NCBI GenBank assembly: GCA_001430745.1
Contig: KQ482032.1
Location: 536,614-600,613 of the forward strand
Length of the DNA: 64,000 nt
Reading direction: 5' to 3'
Origin: Auxenochlorella pyrenoidosa
Taxonomy: Eukaryota; Chlorophyta; Trebouxiophyceae; Chlorellales; Chlorellaceae
Part shown: one piece after another, positions 23,001 through 33,869 of the stretch
Layout of the letters: the number at the start of each line of letters is the position of its first letter
How positions within the stretch are numbered: position 1 is the stretch's first letter
Position numbers and translations under genes: made by a program
Notes under the pieces: model-generated
Told to the model about the DNA's origin: nothing
Seen by the model: the letters and a program-made list of their open reading frames with translations, nothing else
Databases searched by the model: none

Positions 23001-25279
23001 CTTCTGCTCCTCGGCAGCCAGGCGCTCGTGGGGGATGTCAAACACCAGCAGGCGGCCCAGCGCGTGCCCCGCCTGCAGCGCGCCCACCAGGTCGCTGCAG
23101 CACCGGGGGTGGGTAGGGGGTTGGTGAGGGTGAGGGTGGGAGTTGCGCTGGGCCGCGGCAGAGATGGCAGGCGGCCCCAGGGCCATGAGTTGGGACGGCT
23201 TTGCAGAATGCCCAACCAACAGGCTTCAACGAGGGGCTCCTGCCTCACGCTTGGCCTTGCCAACAGGCAGCGCGCCCCAACGCAACCAGTGCCTCTGACG
23301 CCCCCCGCCGAGGTGCTCTGCTCCCCTGCCCAAGCTCCACAGCTGCCTCCCCGCCACCCTCGGTGCACGTACCGGAAGAACCCCTCCAGCTGCATGTCTG
23401 TCCAGTCCTCCAGGATATGCATGATGTCATCCGGGTCGCGGCCATGCTCCGGCACCTGCAGCAGGTGGGACAGGGCGGGCGTGCATGCTCGGGCGCTGGC
23501 GTGCAGCCAGTCGCTCTTTCCACCTGCGATGTGTGCGTGCAGCGTCGGTGTGCGCGGCCCTTGGCGGGCAGGGCCTGGCGGGCACTCGGCTGTCACCGGA
23601 CCATGCAGGCTGTCGCAGGAAATGCTGCGAGGCTTGCCGCAGGGGCGGTGCGGGCCTCCCACCCCCCGTGCCTGCACATTCATGATGAGCGCGGCGGCGT
23701 AGCGGCACCGCCGAATCATGTACTGCCGGATGCGAGCAAACTCTGCGTCGCGGGGCACCTCGCCATCCTGCAGGCCCCGGGCACGCTCACTGCTGAATCC
23801 GATACTGACAGCACCGGGCACACACGCGCCGCGCTGGCACAGAGCATGGGCTAGCAGTCGCCCCGGGAGCAAGCCCCGCGCGCGCGCCGGGCAGCGCGAG
23901 CGTGCGTGCCATGCCTGCCAAACTCTTCGCGAAGCAGCTCGGCTCACCAGCAGCAGGGCGAGGCAGTCGGCGTTGCGCGAGCAGTTGGAGCAGTAGGGCG
24001 CCTTGTCCGGGCGGAACAGGTTGTCCACAAACTGCAAGGAAGAGACACAGGACAAGGTGCGGCACACCTTGGCGTCAGGAACGCTAGCCATGCCAGAGCA
24101 GCGAATGTAGGCACACACAGCCGCCGGTGCAGCTGCACACTGGCAGACCACTGCCAGCCTGTGAGGATGACTTAAAAGCCTGCCGTCTCACGTAGTGCAT
24201 CGCGTCCTGGGGGGGTGGGGTGGGGTGACAGGGGTGGGGTGGTGGTGGGGTTGGTGGTGTATGTTTGCGGGGAGATTGGGTTGTGGCGGCACAGGCAGGA
24301 GGGGCTGGGGTGGACAGTCCGGCATGAATGGCAGCACGGAGAGCCCTGCAGCGAAGCCTGTCAGGGTGGCATGGCGGGGCGTGCGAAAACAGCGCCGTGT
24401 GCGCAGCCCACTGGAGGTGAGGCCGGCTGCACATGCCGCAAGGCGGGCCTGCTGCAGCTCGCCCCGACCTTGCAGCCTGCGCGCGCATCCTGCCAGCCAC
24501 ATCACAAGCACCCAGCTCCTCACCTCGTCAACCCCGCCGCCAACATACACGCCCTGGAAGCGCAGCTGCTGCGCTCGGCTGGCCTCAAACACCTGGCGGG
24601 CCAGCCGCATGAACAGGCCATCCTGTGAGGCGGCCAGCGACTGCGGGCCAGGGGGCATGCAGAGATGTGGTGGGCGCCGCGTGCTGGCTCGTGCTCTGCC
24701 CATTCCCCAGCCTGCTTGGTCCCTGGGCCATCGCCGCCCAGCCCTGCCATCTCTATACCACCTCTCCCCGGCGCCGCGCCCGCTCCTGCACCCCCACCTT
24801 GAGCGTGCGCAGGTGCAGGCCAAAGCTCTCCCGCAGCTTGGCCAGCCACACCCGCTCGCTCCTGCCCAGCAGCTCGCAGGCGGCGCGGCACGTGCTGCGC
24901 AGCGCCAGCAGGTCCCGCGGGCTGCACTGCACAAACACCTCCTCCAGGGCGTCCCTGCGGGGGCCGGGGGCGGGGGCAGGGGGCAAGGCAGGTGCGGCAT
25001 TGGAGGCCTGGCAGCGGGCGCATCCTGGCTGGGCACGGCGCACGGGTGCCGTGGGGCCACTCGTCTGCCATGCAGCGACGCCAGTGGTAACGGTGTGCAA
25101 GCCCAGGGATGACCTCCTGCAAACGCATGCCCCATGTCTGACCCCGTTTGTGCTCTCAGCGCCCCTCCTCACCAGTTGAGCGCTGTCGTCAGGCTGGGGC
25201 CCGTGGCCGCATGCGCAGCGCCGCTCAGGGCGGTGCCCGTGCCGGCGCAGGTGCCTGCGCTGCCCGGCTGCGGGTCCAT
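20097..25279 (-). CDS. large F-box protein with acidic and poly-Gln regions
   Basis: Probable substrate-recruiting subunit of an SCF ubiquitin ligase. Exon 1 (25279-25173) starts MDPQPGSAGT. Exon 2 (24954-24798) joins in phase and gives WDALEEVFVQCSPRDLLALR, then a Cys and basic stretch and VWLAKL, a typical F-box. Later exons continue in phase: FMRLARQVFEASRA (about 24630), APYCSNCSRNADCLALLL (about 24000), RIRQYMIRRCRYAAALIM, DDIMHILEDWTDMQLEGFF, GRLLVFDIPHERLAAEEQ, LSRVGNLTCPVA, and CIDHSKVEGWSAEEVMALL. Then come WFRFHSVEEAVAFLHRN, a Gln/Pro/Ala-rich stretch (about 21720-21150), acidic DDDDESSGSDDD (about 20950) and a conserved-looking tail ending PAGVVI at 20097. One intron has a GC donor (22444-22445). 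The middle region matches no domain I know, so the substrate cannot be named. That it is one gene and not two rests on uninterrupted phase and on the lack of a start or stop between the parts. Confidence 0.65.
21465..21560 (-). repeat. CTG/CAG-rich polyglutamine-coding tract in the F-box gene
   Basis: Clustered CTG triplets on the + strand code on the minus strand for Gln-rich segments (AQQQQAQQPQQ and AVQQQQQPLGQQQ). The tract is imperfect, interrupted by Ala, Pro and Gly codons. Confidence 0.6.
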
Positions 25280-25858
25280 GGCGCAGCCGCGCCGGTTTCA
25301 GAGCTGCGTGGTCACAAAAAGCCTGATCTGCCGCCCTGAGGTGGGTGCCAAACAAGGCCTGGAACGCAGACGCAGTGCAGCCGCCGCCGCTCTCAAGCGG
25401 GCTCTGTGCCGCTGCTCGACTGGGTTGCCAGGGTGTGCCGCGCTGCAACTTCTACAAATCGATCCGCAGCCGCCTTAGATGGTGATGTGCCTGGAACCCA
25501 CCCACGCTGTGAGCAGGCGGATCAGCAAAGGACGTGCAAAGAGCACCTCGGGGGCTGTTCCTTGCCCGTGCACAGGCCATGCACGCCTCAGTGGACGTAT
25601 CGCCCGCGATAGAACACCGCTAGGGCCCGCAGGGGCCCGTTTGCGACAGAGGCCTCGTGCTGGGCGTGGCACGCGGCAAGCCGCCTAGGCCAATTGGGTG
25701 CAACTAGGTTGTCTTGCATACTCTGCTATCAGGTGCTGCCGTTGCGCCCGTCGTCCAGGCCCTCAAGGACTCCCTTCCAAAGCCCCCAACCCCTGCACCG
25801 CCTTTGCACTTCCTGTGAAGGGAGGGAGACTGAGCATCAGAAGCATTTAGCTTCACGC
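25280..25858. promoter_or_regulatory. shared 5' region of F-box gene (-) and TIM17 (+)
   Basis: The two starts face away from each other across 579 bases. Open frames in the interval are short and have no recognisable product. The part from 25680 to 25858 is less GC-rich and is the likely leader of TIM17. No clear core promoter element was identified. Confidence 0.35.
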
Positions 25859-27722
25859 ATGGCGCAGAGCGGCCCCAGCGTCGATCACGGCAGGGTGAGA
25901 GTAGGTGTCACTGGCTGCGCGCACCTCCGCTTGCCCCGACCTTTTCTCGCAACCCTTCAAGACACATCAATGCTAATTGCCCTTGCAGGAGCCCTGTCCC
26001 GACCGGTGAGTGCTTCCAGGCTACCTGGGCTTACACCACTAGGCCTTATGCCGGCGCGGCCTAGACCCTTAGCTTTTGCAGCCTGCCTGACGCCCACATT
26101 AAATGGGAATCACAGACAGCCTCTTTGCAGCGCGGCAAGGCCCGAGCTGCCGCGCTTTGGCGCGGGGGGTTGTCGCCGGCGGCGCCGGCGGCGGCAGTGG
26201 CGGTAGCCTCCCATCAGGCAATGCGCTGGTCGGTTTCGCTCCATGCTTGGCAGCATGTCGGCCAAACTTACTTTGGCAGACGTCCTCTGCAAATTCTTGT
26301 GCAGCATTCTGGACGATGTGGGCGGCGCCTTTGGCATGGGCGCCGTGGGTGGCGGCCTCTGGCACCTGCTGAAGGGCATGAAGAACAGCCCCAGCGGGCA
26401 CCGCTTTGTGGGCGGCATCGATGTGAGCTGGGGGGCTTGCAGGCCTTCGTGCATGTTCTTGGGGGTAGCTGCGCCGGTGAGCCAGCCTGCATACACCCGA
26501 GCCATACGTTCGTGTGTCATTTGCACGCTTGACAACAACCTGCTTTCCCACATGTTAAGGCAGCACCGGTTCAGGCAGCGGCGTGCGCAGTGCCATGCCG
26601 AGGGTGCACTGCAGGCTCCACATCATTAAGCAGGATCGTGCGCACGGGCCGGAAGCTCCACACCAGCCCCACCCCTCCTGCTGCAGGCCATCCGGCGGGA
26701 GGCGCCACGCATCGGCGGCAGCTTTGCGGTGTGGGGCGGCCTGTTCTCCACCTTTGACTGCACGCTGGTGGCGCTGCGCAAGAAGGAGGACCCGTGGAAC
26801 AGCATCGCGGCGGGAGCGCTGACGGGTGGGCACGCAGCAAGGGGAGGGACTGCGCACACAGTGGCCGGGCGGTGTCCATGCAGGCCCGCGCACACGCCCC
26901 ATGTGCAGTGCAACCATCGTGGAGATGCCCGTGCACTTGCACAAGCGGGTGCGGCATGCGACCTGCCCCCGGCCCCCCCCGGCTGCCCCGCAGGCGGCTT
27001 CCTGCAGCTGCGCACGGGCCTGCGGAGCGCGGGCAAGTCTGCTGTGTTTGGCGGCGTGCTGCTGGCGATGATCGAGGGGGTGGGCATCCTGCTCACGCGC
27101 GTCACCGCGCCGCCGCCCGCGCCAGGTGCGCGCACGCCTGGCAGTGCCTGGCACACCGTTGGGATGGCAGGGCTCGCACCCACCGTGCACAACCAGCGCG
27201 TACCCACAGCGTGCGCCAGCCGACCCCTCGGGCCCTGCAGCATGCGCCCATCCACCACGCTCCTCCCCCCTGCCCTCCCTCCCCGCAGTGCCCATGGTTG
27301 AAATGCCAGGGCCCAGCCCCAGCAGCGGCAAGCCTATGGGCACGCAAGCGGCGGCAGAGATGCCCGCCATCCCGCCACCCGTGGCGGAGCCCGCAGGTGC
27401 GGGGCGGTGCATTCCCCTGCATGCATGTGCTTTGGAACCTCAGCTGCTGAAGCCGCGGCCCGTTAAAGGAAAAGATGCTGGTGGTTGTTGCTTTCTCGTG
27501 CCCGCTGCGAGCCCCGACCTGCGTGCTGCTGCTCCTCCATGCCTGTGCGCAGCAGCCGAGCCCGCTGCGGCGCCCGGCGGCAGCTGGTTCGGCGGCTGGT
27601 TCAGCGGCGGCAAGAAGGAGGAGGCCAAGCCTGCTGCGCCCGTCCAGGACCTGTCAGAGGACCGCTTTGCGCCGCCGCCCATGCCCAACTTTGGGGCCGC
27701 GCCAGAGCCGCAGTTCCGCTGA
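25859..27722 (+). CDS. TIM17: mitochondrial inner-membrane translocase subunit TIM17
   Basis: Core subunit of the TIM23 complex, which moves presequence proteins across the mitochondrial inner membrane. Seven exons join in phase to 239 residues: 25859-25894, 25989-26005, 26305-26422, 26687-26825, 26994-27125, 27289-27396, 27553-27722. The N-terminus ends in [20 protein letters not shown] and continues through KGMKNSP and [16 protein letters not shown] to [17 protein letters not shown], the classic TIM17 signature with its glycine-zipper membrane helices. The short Cys pair (EPCPDR and FDC) usual in TIM17 is present. Exon 2 is only 17 bases. The C-terminal third, after [12 protein letters not shown], is a Pro/Ala-rich hydrophilic extension with [16 protein letters not shown], longer than in animals but similar to the extensions of plant TIM17-2. 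Confidence 0.95.
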
Positions 27723-28584
27723 GTTGACGGTCGCAGTGTCTCCGCTGACACCTTGCGCGGTGCGCCAGCAGCCACCTCGTGAGCCACGACCACTTCTGGC
27801 AGTGCTGGCTGTGACCCCTCGACGTCACAACAATCTGGTGGCCTCAGGGTCTTGGCTCCTAGCTTGGTGGCAGCGTTCACAGGTGGGTCCCCCAAGCAAA
27901 GGCTCAGCCTGAGCTTTGCCTCTCCTGCACCTGCTGGTTGGCCCCACCAGCTCTGCTCACCCGCTCATTGTTTCTCCTTGCCTGTGTGTCTGTTTTTGCT
28001 ACCTTCTCTGCCGCTTTGCGTCCTGCCAAACCTGCCTTGCCCGTCGCTCAGACACCGAAGCGCCGTGTACCCTTGCTCTTCTCCGCCTCCGATTCCTGGC
28101 TGCCTGGTCCCATGGCTTGCCTACCGTCTCCCAATGAACACGAGCCACGCCATCCTCATTTGATGCTTGCCCAGTGCACTCTTGCTCCATTTTTGCCCGT
28201 GCGCCATTGTTGGTAGCGCCGGCCGAAACCTGCAATCCCCTGTTGAGCATGCGAAAGTGCTGACCCAGGTGACTATGCATCCAAGTGTTTTGAGGGTGTG
28301 TTGCAGCATGCAGACTGGAAGTGCGCGCCATGACTTGAAGTCGATTCAGAAATTTGGGTCCCCCGCCTGCGCTCTCCTGCTTGGGCGCCGAGCATGCGCA
28401 CCTTCCATATCCACGCCCTGTGTCGCTACATGAATGGCTGCACTCATCAACGCGATCTTTGGCGTGCCCTGGGGCTCATCATTGGCTTGAGTTTCGTGCT
28501 CTTGCGACGGGGCGTGTTCGACCTTAGCCTTCGAAAGCAGCCGGCAGCGGTCGGGCCGTCCTCGATAGCCCTGCTCGTCGACAG
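27723..28584 (+). promoter_or_regulatory. 3' UTR of TIM17 and 5' region of ARMC8
   Basis: Both neighbours are on the plus strand. The interval contains several short open frames with no family resemblance. A short frame beginning MAALINAIFGV near 28439 stops after 18 codons and is not linked in phase to the next exon. The ARMC8 start codon directly follows an ACAG, so a leader intron is possible. Nothing else is seen. Confidence 0.35.
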
Positions 28585-31500
28585 ATGGCCCCCGACATGC
28601 AGAGCAGGGCACAGGAACTCGTGGCCGGCCTTCAGTCGCCTGACAGCGCGACTCGACTGCAGGTGGGCCCTGCAGCTTCACTCCTGTGATCTGAATATGT
28701 GCATGTGCTGACAGGCAGCACGATCGGGGCTGAGATGCGCCCACTGCTACTGCCGCTGGTGTGCCGCTGCTGCCGCCCGACCGCCTCCGTCACCGCCCTT
28801 TGTGTTGGCTGCAACGACCGCTTGCTGCCTCCTAGCAGGCATTACGTGGCATCAAGAACTGCGTCATCGGAAACAAGCGACAGAAGCTGCAGTACATCCA
28901 GCTGGGCGCTGTGCAGGCAAGCCTACTTGCTGCCTCCACTTGCAGCTTCACGCGTGCACAGCTGTGCCAGTTCTTTTGCTCACCCCGTCCCAGCCAACCC
29001 CCCACCCCCTGCCCTGCTGCAGCTGGTGGTTTCCGTGCTGGGTGCAGACCCAGCATCGCCCAGCTGTGACCCGGCCGCGCTCGTCCAGGCAGCCGCAGCC
29101 CTGGGCAGCTTTGCCGCCAGCGAGGAGGGGCTGGCGGCGGTGCTGGCGTCGGGGGGCATCCCTCGCCTGCTGCGCGTGCTGACCGTCAGCCGCGAGGATA
29201 AAGTGGTGGAGGCAGCGATTCGGGCGCTCAAGGGGGTCTCCCGGGTGAGCTGGGGGGCATGCTGTGGCGCTGACCAGGTGGGTGGGATCTCCAGCGCTGT
29301 GTGCTGGCAGTGCCGCAGTGTGCGCTGCCGACCGGCTGGTGCGGTTGCCAGACGCACCGCAGCTGTTGGCCTCCCAAGGTGGGGTGCCAAGGCGACTTCA
29401 CACATGCACTCTCCACGGCAGCGCCGTGTGCTTGCCAACCCACCAGGCCGCCTGCATGCCCAACTTCCTGCTGTGCCGCAGTCGCCTGCGGCGCCCACGG
29501 GGGAGATCCTGGCGACGCCGGGGGTGCTGCCCTGCCTGGTGCAGCTGCTGCAGTCCCCCACTAGCAATGTGGCAGAGTCGGCGGCGGCAGTGCTGGCCGC
29601 CTGCTGCACCAGCGATGCGGAGCAGGCGGCTGTGGCGCATGCCGGGGCGGTGGAGCCCCTGGTCGCGCTGCTCTCCTCGCCCGCCCGCAGCAAGCAGGAG
29701 GCTGCGTTGGAAGCGCTGGCCGCGCTCAGCCGCGCCAACGCTGAGACGTCGGGGGCTGTACTGCAGCACGACAGCGTGGTGGCCTGCCTGCTGCGTGCCA
29801 TCAAGCAGGGCGGCTCGCCACACACGCGCTTTGTGGCGGCAGCCTGCCTGTCCAACCTCAGCCGCAACCTGCCGGCGGGGCAGAGCCGACACAGCCAGGG
29901 CGACCTGCAGCAGGCTGTGCTGCCGGTGCTTGTGCGGCTGCTCGGCGAGGCAGGGGAGGATGTGCCCAGCGCGCTGTGCCAGCTAGTGCAGGTGCGGAGT
30001 GAGGGCAGCTTGCCAGACGTTCCATGGCCGGGCACGCTGCCAGGGCTCACAGCCAGAAATGCAGCTTTGGTGGCGTAACCTTGCACTCAGTCGTGCTGGG
30101 TGCGCCCCCCATCCTTCTGCAGGGCAATGCAGAGTTGCAGCAGGCGGCAGCTGATGCCGACGCGATAGCCAAGCTGGCCACCATCCTCAGGTGGGCTGTG
30201 ATGTTTGGCTTTCTGTTCTTGAATTCATGTACATGCAGTCTGGGAGCTTCCGACACCCTCAGCAAGAGCACAAGGGCAGCAGGGGGCGGTGCACCATGGC
30301 CTGCACAACGTGCACCCCATCAGCAGACTGCTGTGCCAGCCGGCCCCCCTGTTGCCAGCAGAGACAGCGAGCGGCCGCCCCGGCTGGTGGAAGGGGCGCT
30401 GCGTTGCCTGGCCACGCTGTGCGCGGAGAAGGAGGAGCACCGACGGCAGCTTGTGGAGTGCAAAGTGCTGCCGCAGGTGGGGGCGGTTTGGCGGGGCCGG
30501 CAGCCCGGGCCTGTGGCCTGGCATGGGACGCGTGCGCCGGCTTGCAGGGGTTTGCTGCACTTTGTGTCGGACCGGGCGTGCATGCTGCCTCTTGCGCTGC
30601 TCCTGCGGGCGTTATGTCGCCACCGCCCCAACCCCCTCTTCCCCCGCGGGCACGTCTGCAGATCACTGCCGCGCTTTCAAATGAACGGCCAGGCACGCGT
30701 GCGGCGGCCTGCATGTGTATGCGCAGCCTATCCCGCAGCACCAAGCTGCTTCGGTGAGGCCGCGCTGCGCAGCACACCGCCGGTGTGTGAGCATGCGCAC
30801 TGCAGGCTGGGGGGGCACATGCCCATGGCCCAGCCCAGGCGGGCCTGCTTCCCTGCTGCGCTGGTGTCCGTCCCCTACCGCCGCGCCACCCCGCTGCCAT
30901 GGCCCCTCCCCCCGGCTGCGCAGGGGGCACCTGGGGGAGGTGGAGTTGGCGGCCCCGCTGCTGGCGCTGTCTGCCGACCCCGACGTGGCGGTGGCGGCCC
31001 AGGCGGTGGGCACCCTGGCCAACATGGCGGTCGACTTCTCGGCCGTCAAGGAGCAGCTGCTGCGGCACGAGGGCGTGGCGCGCTTTGCCGCGCTGGCCGA
31101 CTCCATGCACCCCACGCTGCGCCTGCACGGCGTGTGGGGGCTGTCCAGCGTGGCGTACATGAGCACCCTCGAGGTGGGCGGGCCCGCTGGCACCCCCTGC
31201 GCCTCGCCTTGCTGCGCTTCTTCTGCCGACGCGCTCGATGCGACAGGGTGGTGTGGCTAGTGTGTGCGTGCTCGAAAAAACGCCGCGAGCTGCTTGCCTG
31301 CCGTGTCTGTGCACACGCTGCCCCAGTTTGTGGATCGCGCTCCTTGCCCCCACTGTTCACAAGGCCTCTGCATTTCTGTAGCACGCTGCCAAGACTTTGC
31401 CCTCCCAATTGGCCCTGCAGGTCAAGGCAGCCATTGCACAGCAGCTGCCCTGGAGCAGCATGGCGGCCCTGCTGGAGGACTCGGAGCCGGATGTGCGGGT

Positions 31501-33635
31501 GAGGGGGACCGCCATGGCTGCCTGCCCCCTCAGTCCGCCTGCCCCCCCGCCTCTCTGCCTGGGGCCTCTACTTCTGCGTATGCACTGCACACTGCTTGTC
31601 TGTTCGTTTGGTGCTTGACCCAGCCCACGCCGCCATGGTCCTGCCTGGTGTGCAGGAAAAGGCAATGCTGCTGTTGCGAAACATCGTGTACAACTCATAC
31701 GTGAGTTTGGGAATGCACACGAGGTTTGCAGCGGCATGGGCTCTGGGTCTGGCGAGGTCGTTTTCTCTTTGCTGCAAGTTTGGGGGGCAGGTGGCAGCAA
31801 AGCTGTTGGGTGCGCCTGTGGCGGAGCCTTATCCACCTCCCCTCTTGGCAGCTGGCAAGCCTCCCAACGAAGCTTCCTGGGACGCCCCTGCCGGGCGCAG
31901 GCCGACATCCAGGCGGCGCTGCACTGGTCCTCCAATCGACTGCTGGAGGCGGTGCGGGATGCGCTGCAGCGCAGCGAGGGCCAGCCCGGGGTGAGCCGCT
32001 GCCGCTGGGGTGGGGGCACAGGCAGGGTCGAGCTGGGCAGANNNNNNNNNNNNNNNNNNNNNNNNNNNNNNNNNNNNNNNNNNNNNNNNNNNNNNNNNNN
32101 NNNNNNNNNNNNNNNNNNNNNNNNNNNNNNNNNNNNNNNNNNNNNNNNNNNNNNNNNNNNNNNNNNNNNNNNNNNNNNNNNNNNNNNNNNNNNNNNNNNN
32201 NNNNNNNNNNNNNNNNNNNNNNNNNNNNNNNNNNNNNNNNNNNNNNNNNNNNNNNNNNNNNNNNNNNNNNNNNNNNNNNNNNNNNNNNNNNNNNNNNNNN
32301 NNNNNNNNNNNNNNNNNNNNNNNNNNNNNNNNNNNNNNNNNNNNNNNNNNNNNNNNNNNNNNNNNNNNNNNNNNNNNNNNNNNNNNNNNNNNNNNNNNNN
32401 NNNNNNNNNNNNNNNNNNNNNNNNNNNNNNNNNNNNNNNNNNNNNNNNNNNNNNNNNGGGCCCCCGCGCAGCCTGCCCTGCAGCGCCCTCCCGGCGCAGG
32501 GAGGCCAACCGCCCCGGCCCTGCCCGCCCCCCCCCCCCCCCCCCCTCCGCGTCCCTCGGGGGCCCCCCCTGCAGCTCAAGATGCACGCCATGTACGTGGT
32601 GGTCAACATGGCCAGCAGCACCGCGGCGCACAAGCAGGCAGTCATGTCCACAGGGTGGCCCGCGCTGCTGCTGGCGCAGCTCAGGTCAGCGCAACATGTG
32701 CTGTAGGCTGTAGGGGGCAGGGGCACGGACGGCTGCCTGTACGCTTGGCTTGTGGGGCTGCCAGCCGCGCAGAGGTGCAACCATGCACGGAATTGGGCAT
32801 GCTGCTATACATGTGCTGCCTGGCTGCGCTGTGTTTGCTTGACACGCACGCCGCGGCTGTGCGGGCATGCGGTTTGGCTGGCAGGGGCAGCGCATCATAT
32901 GCCCACCGCTGTGCTTGGGCTGCCCCCGCAGCGACCCGGATGAGCGGGTGCGTGAGGCGGCTGTGTGGGCCATCATCAACCTCACCTGGAGGTGGGCAGG
33001 GAGTTGAGCAGGGCACCTGCATGTTTCGGTTCCTGGTGGGGAGCAGTGCAGGTGTAGTGCTGCGTGCAGGCTGCTTCCTCGTCTCCCTTCGGCTCGTTTG
33101 ACTTGCATGGCCCTTCCTCCCCGCCTGCAGCCGCGACGGCTGCGACACGGAGCAGATAGCCACCTTTGTGGATGGGCTGCGGCAGCTGGGGGTGGAGGAT
33201 AAGTTGCGCAGGTGCGCTGCGTGGGGGCACAGCAGGGAGGGCTGGGCCAGGATGGGGCCGGTGGTGCGGAAGGAGCAGGGCAGAGCGCGCGGACCAGATG
33301 GCACCGCAGGGGCAAGGTCAAGTACAGGGTGCACTTGGGGTAGGGTCAGATGGCACAGGGGCAGGGCAGGGCAGGCAGGAGTGTGTTGGAAGAGTGCGTG
33401 ACCCGCCTGCGCATCAGGCTGTGGTGCGGCACACTGTGTGTCTCCACGCAGCCATCCCCGGCCTGGTGCCCACTCATGTCCAGCCTGGCCCTGCTGCAGC
33501 CTGGAGCACGACGAGTGCGTGGGCGTGAAGGAGCGGGCGGTGACAGCGCTGGAGCAGCTGCAAGCGTTTGGCGGCTCGAGTGGCAGCGGCGGGGCGGCAA
33601 GCGGCGGCGGCGCGGGCCCAATGGAGTCTGTATGA
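28585..33635 (+). CDS. ARMC8: ARMC8/GID5-like subunit of the CTLH/GID ubiquitin ligase
   Basis: Armadillo-repeat scaffold of the CTLH (yeast GID) E3 ligase. Exons: 28585-28662, 28839-28916, 29023-29244, 29482-29991, 30123-30190, 30362-30476, 30662-30753, 30924-31173, 31421-31498, 31655-31700, 31901-31990, then an N gap, then 32575-32684, 32931-32991, 33131-33211, 33500-33635. The start LRGIKNCVIGNKRQKLQYIQ matches the human ARMC8 N-terminus, where K-x-x-VIGN-KQK is diagnostic. Repeats follow, for example RAAACMCMRSLSRS, LRLHGVWGLSSVAYM and AMLLLRNIVYNS. The end, AAVWAIINLTWR, then DGLRQLGV and VKERAVTALEQL, aligns with the last ARMC8 repeats. Intron 2 has a GC donor at 28917. About one repeat is lost in the gap. 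An AATAAA lies at 33696. Confidence 0.88.
32042..32457. other. assembly gap (416 N)
   Basis: A run of N lies inside ARMC8, between the exon ending at 31990 and the exon starting at 32575. It probably hides one small exon. A long C homopolymer just downstream may have caused the break in the assembly. Confidence 0.99.
32527..32545 (+). repeat. C19 homopolymer in an intron
   Basis: Nineteen C in a row lie 30 bases before the acceptor of the ARMC8 exon at 32575. It acts in place as the polypyrimidine tract and sits next to an assembly gap. Confidence 0.9.
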
Positions 33636-33695
33636 CCCTGCCTGCTGATCAATCCATTGCGGCCACTATATAACAAGTAACACCTGGCTTTGAAG

Positions 33696-33701
33696 AATAA
33701 A
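33696..33701 (+). terminator. AATAAA downstream of ARMC8
   Basis: An AATAAA lies 61 bases after the ARMC8 stop. It resembles the animal and plant poly(A) signal. In green algae TGTAA is more common, so this is tentative. Confidence 0.25.
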
Positions 33702-33869
33702 CTGCATCAAAGCAATGACGGGCCGGTGGGCAGGCAGGCGGGCAGGCGAGCTCCGCCTTTCAGGTTTTAGTGTGGTTTACTAAACCCACACCAGCGTGTC
33801 TCGAGCTGGATGGAAACCGCGACGTGACAGGCCTGACTGGCGCGCTAAGTTTGGCTGGGAGACAGGTAA

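Noticed and set aside
28433..28495. short frame MAALINAIFGV upstream of ARMC8
   Set aside because: It stops after 18 codons and has no phase-compatible donor leading into the ARMC8 exons. The exon starting at 28585 already gives a complete ARMC8 N-terminus.
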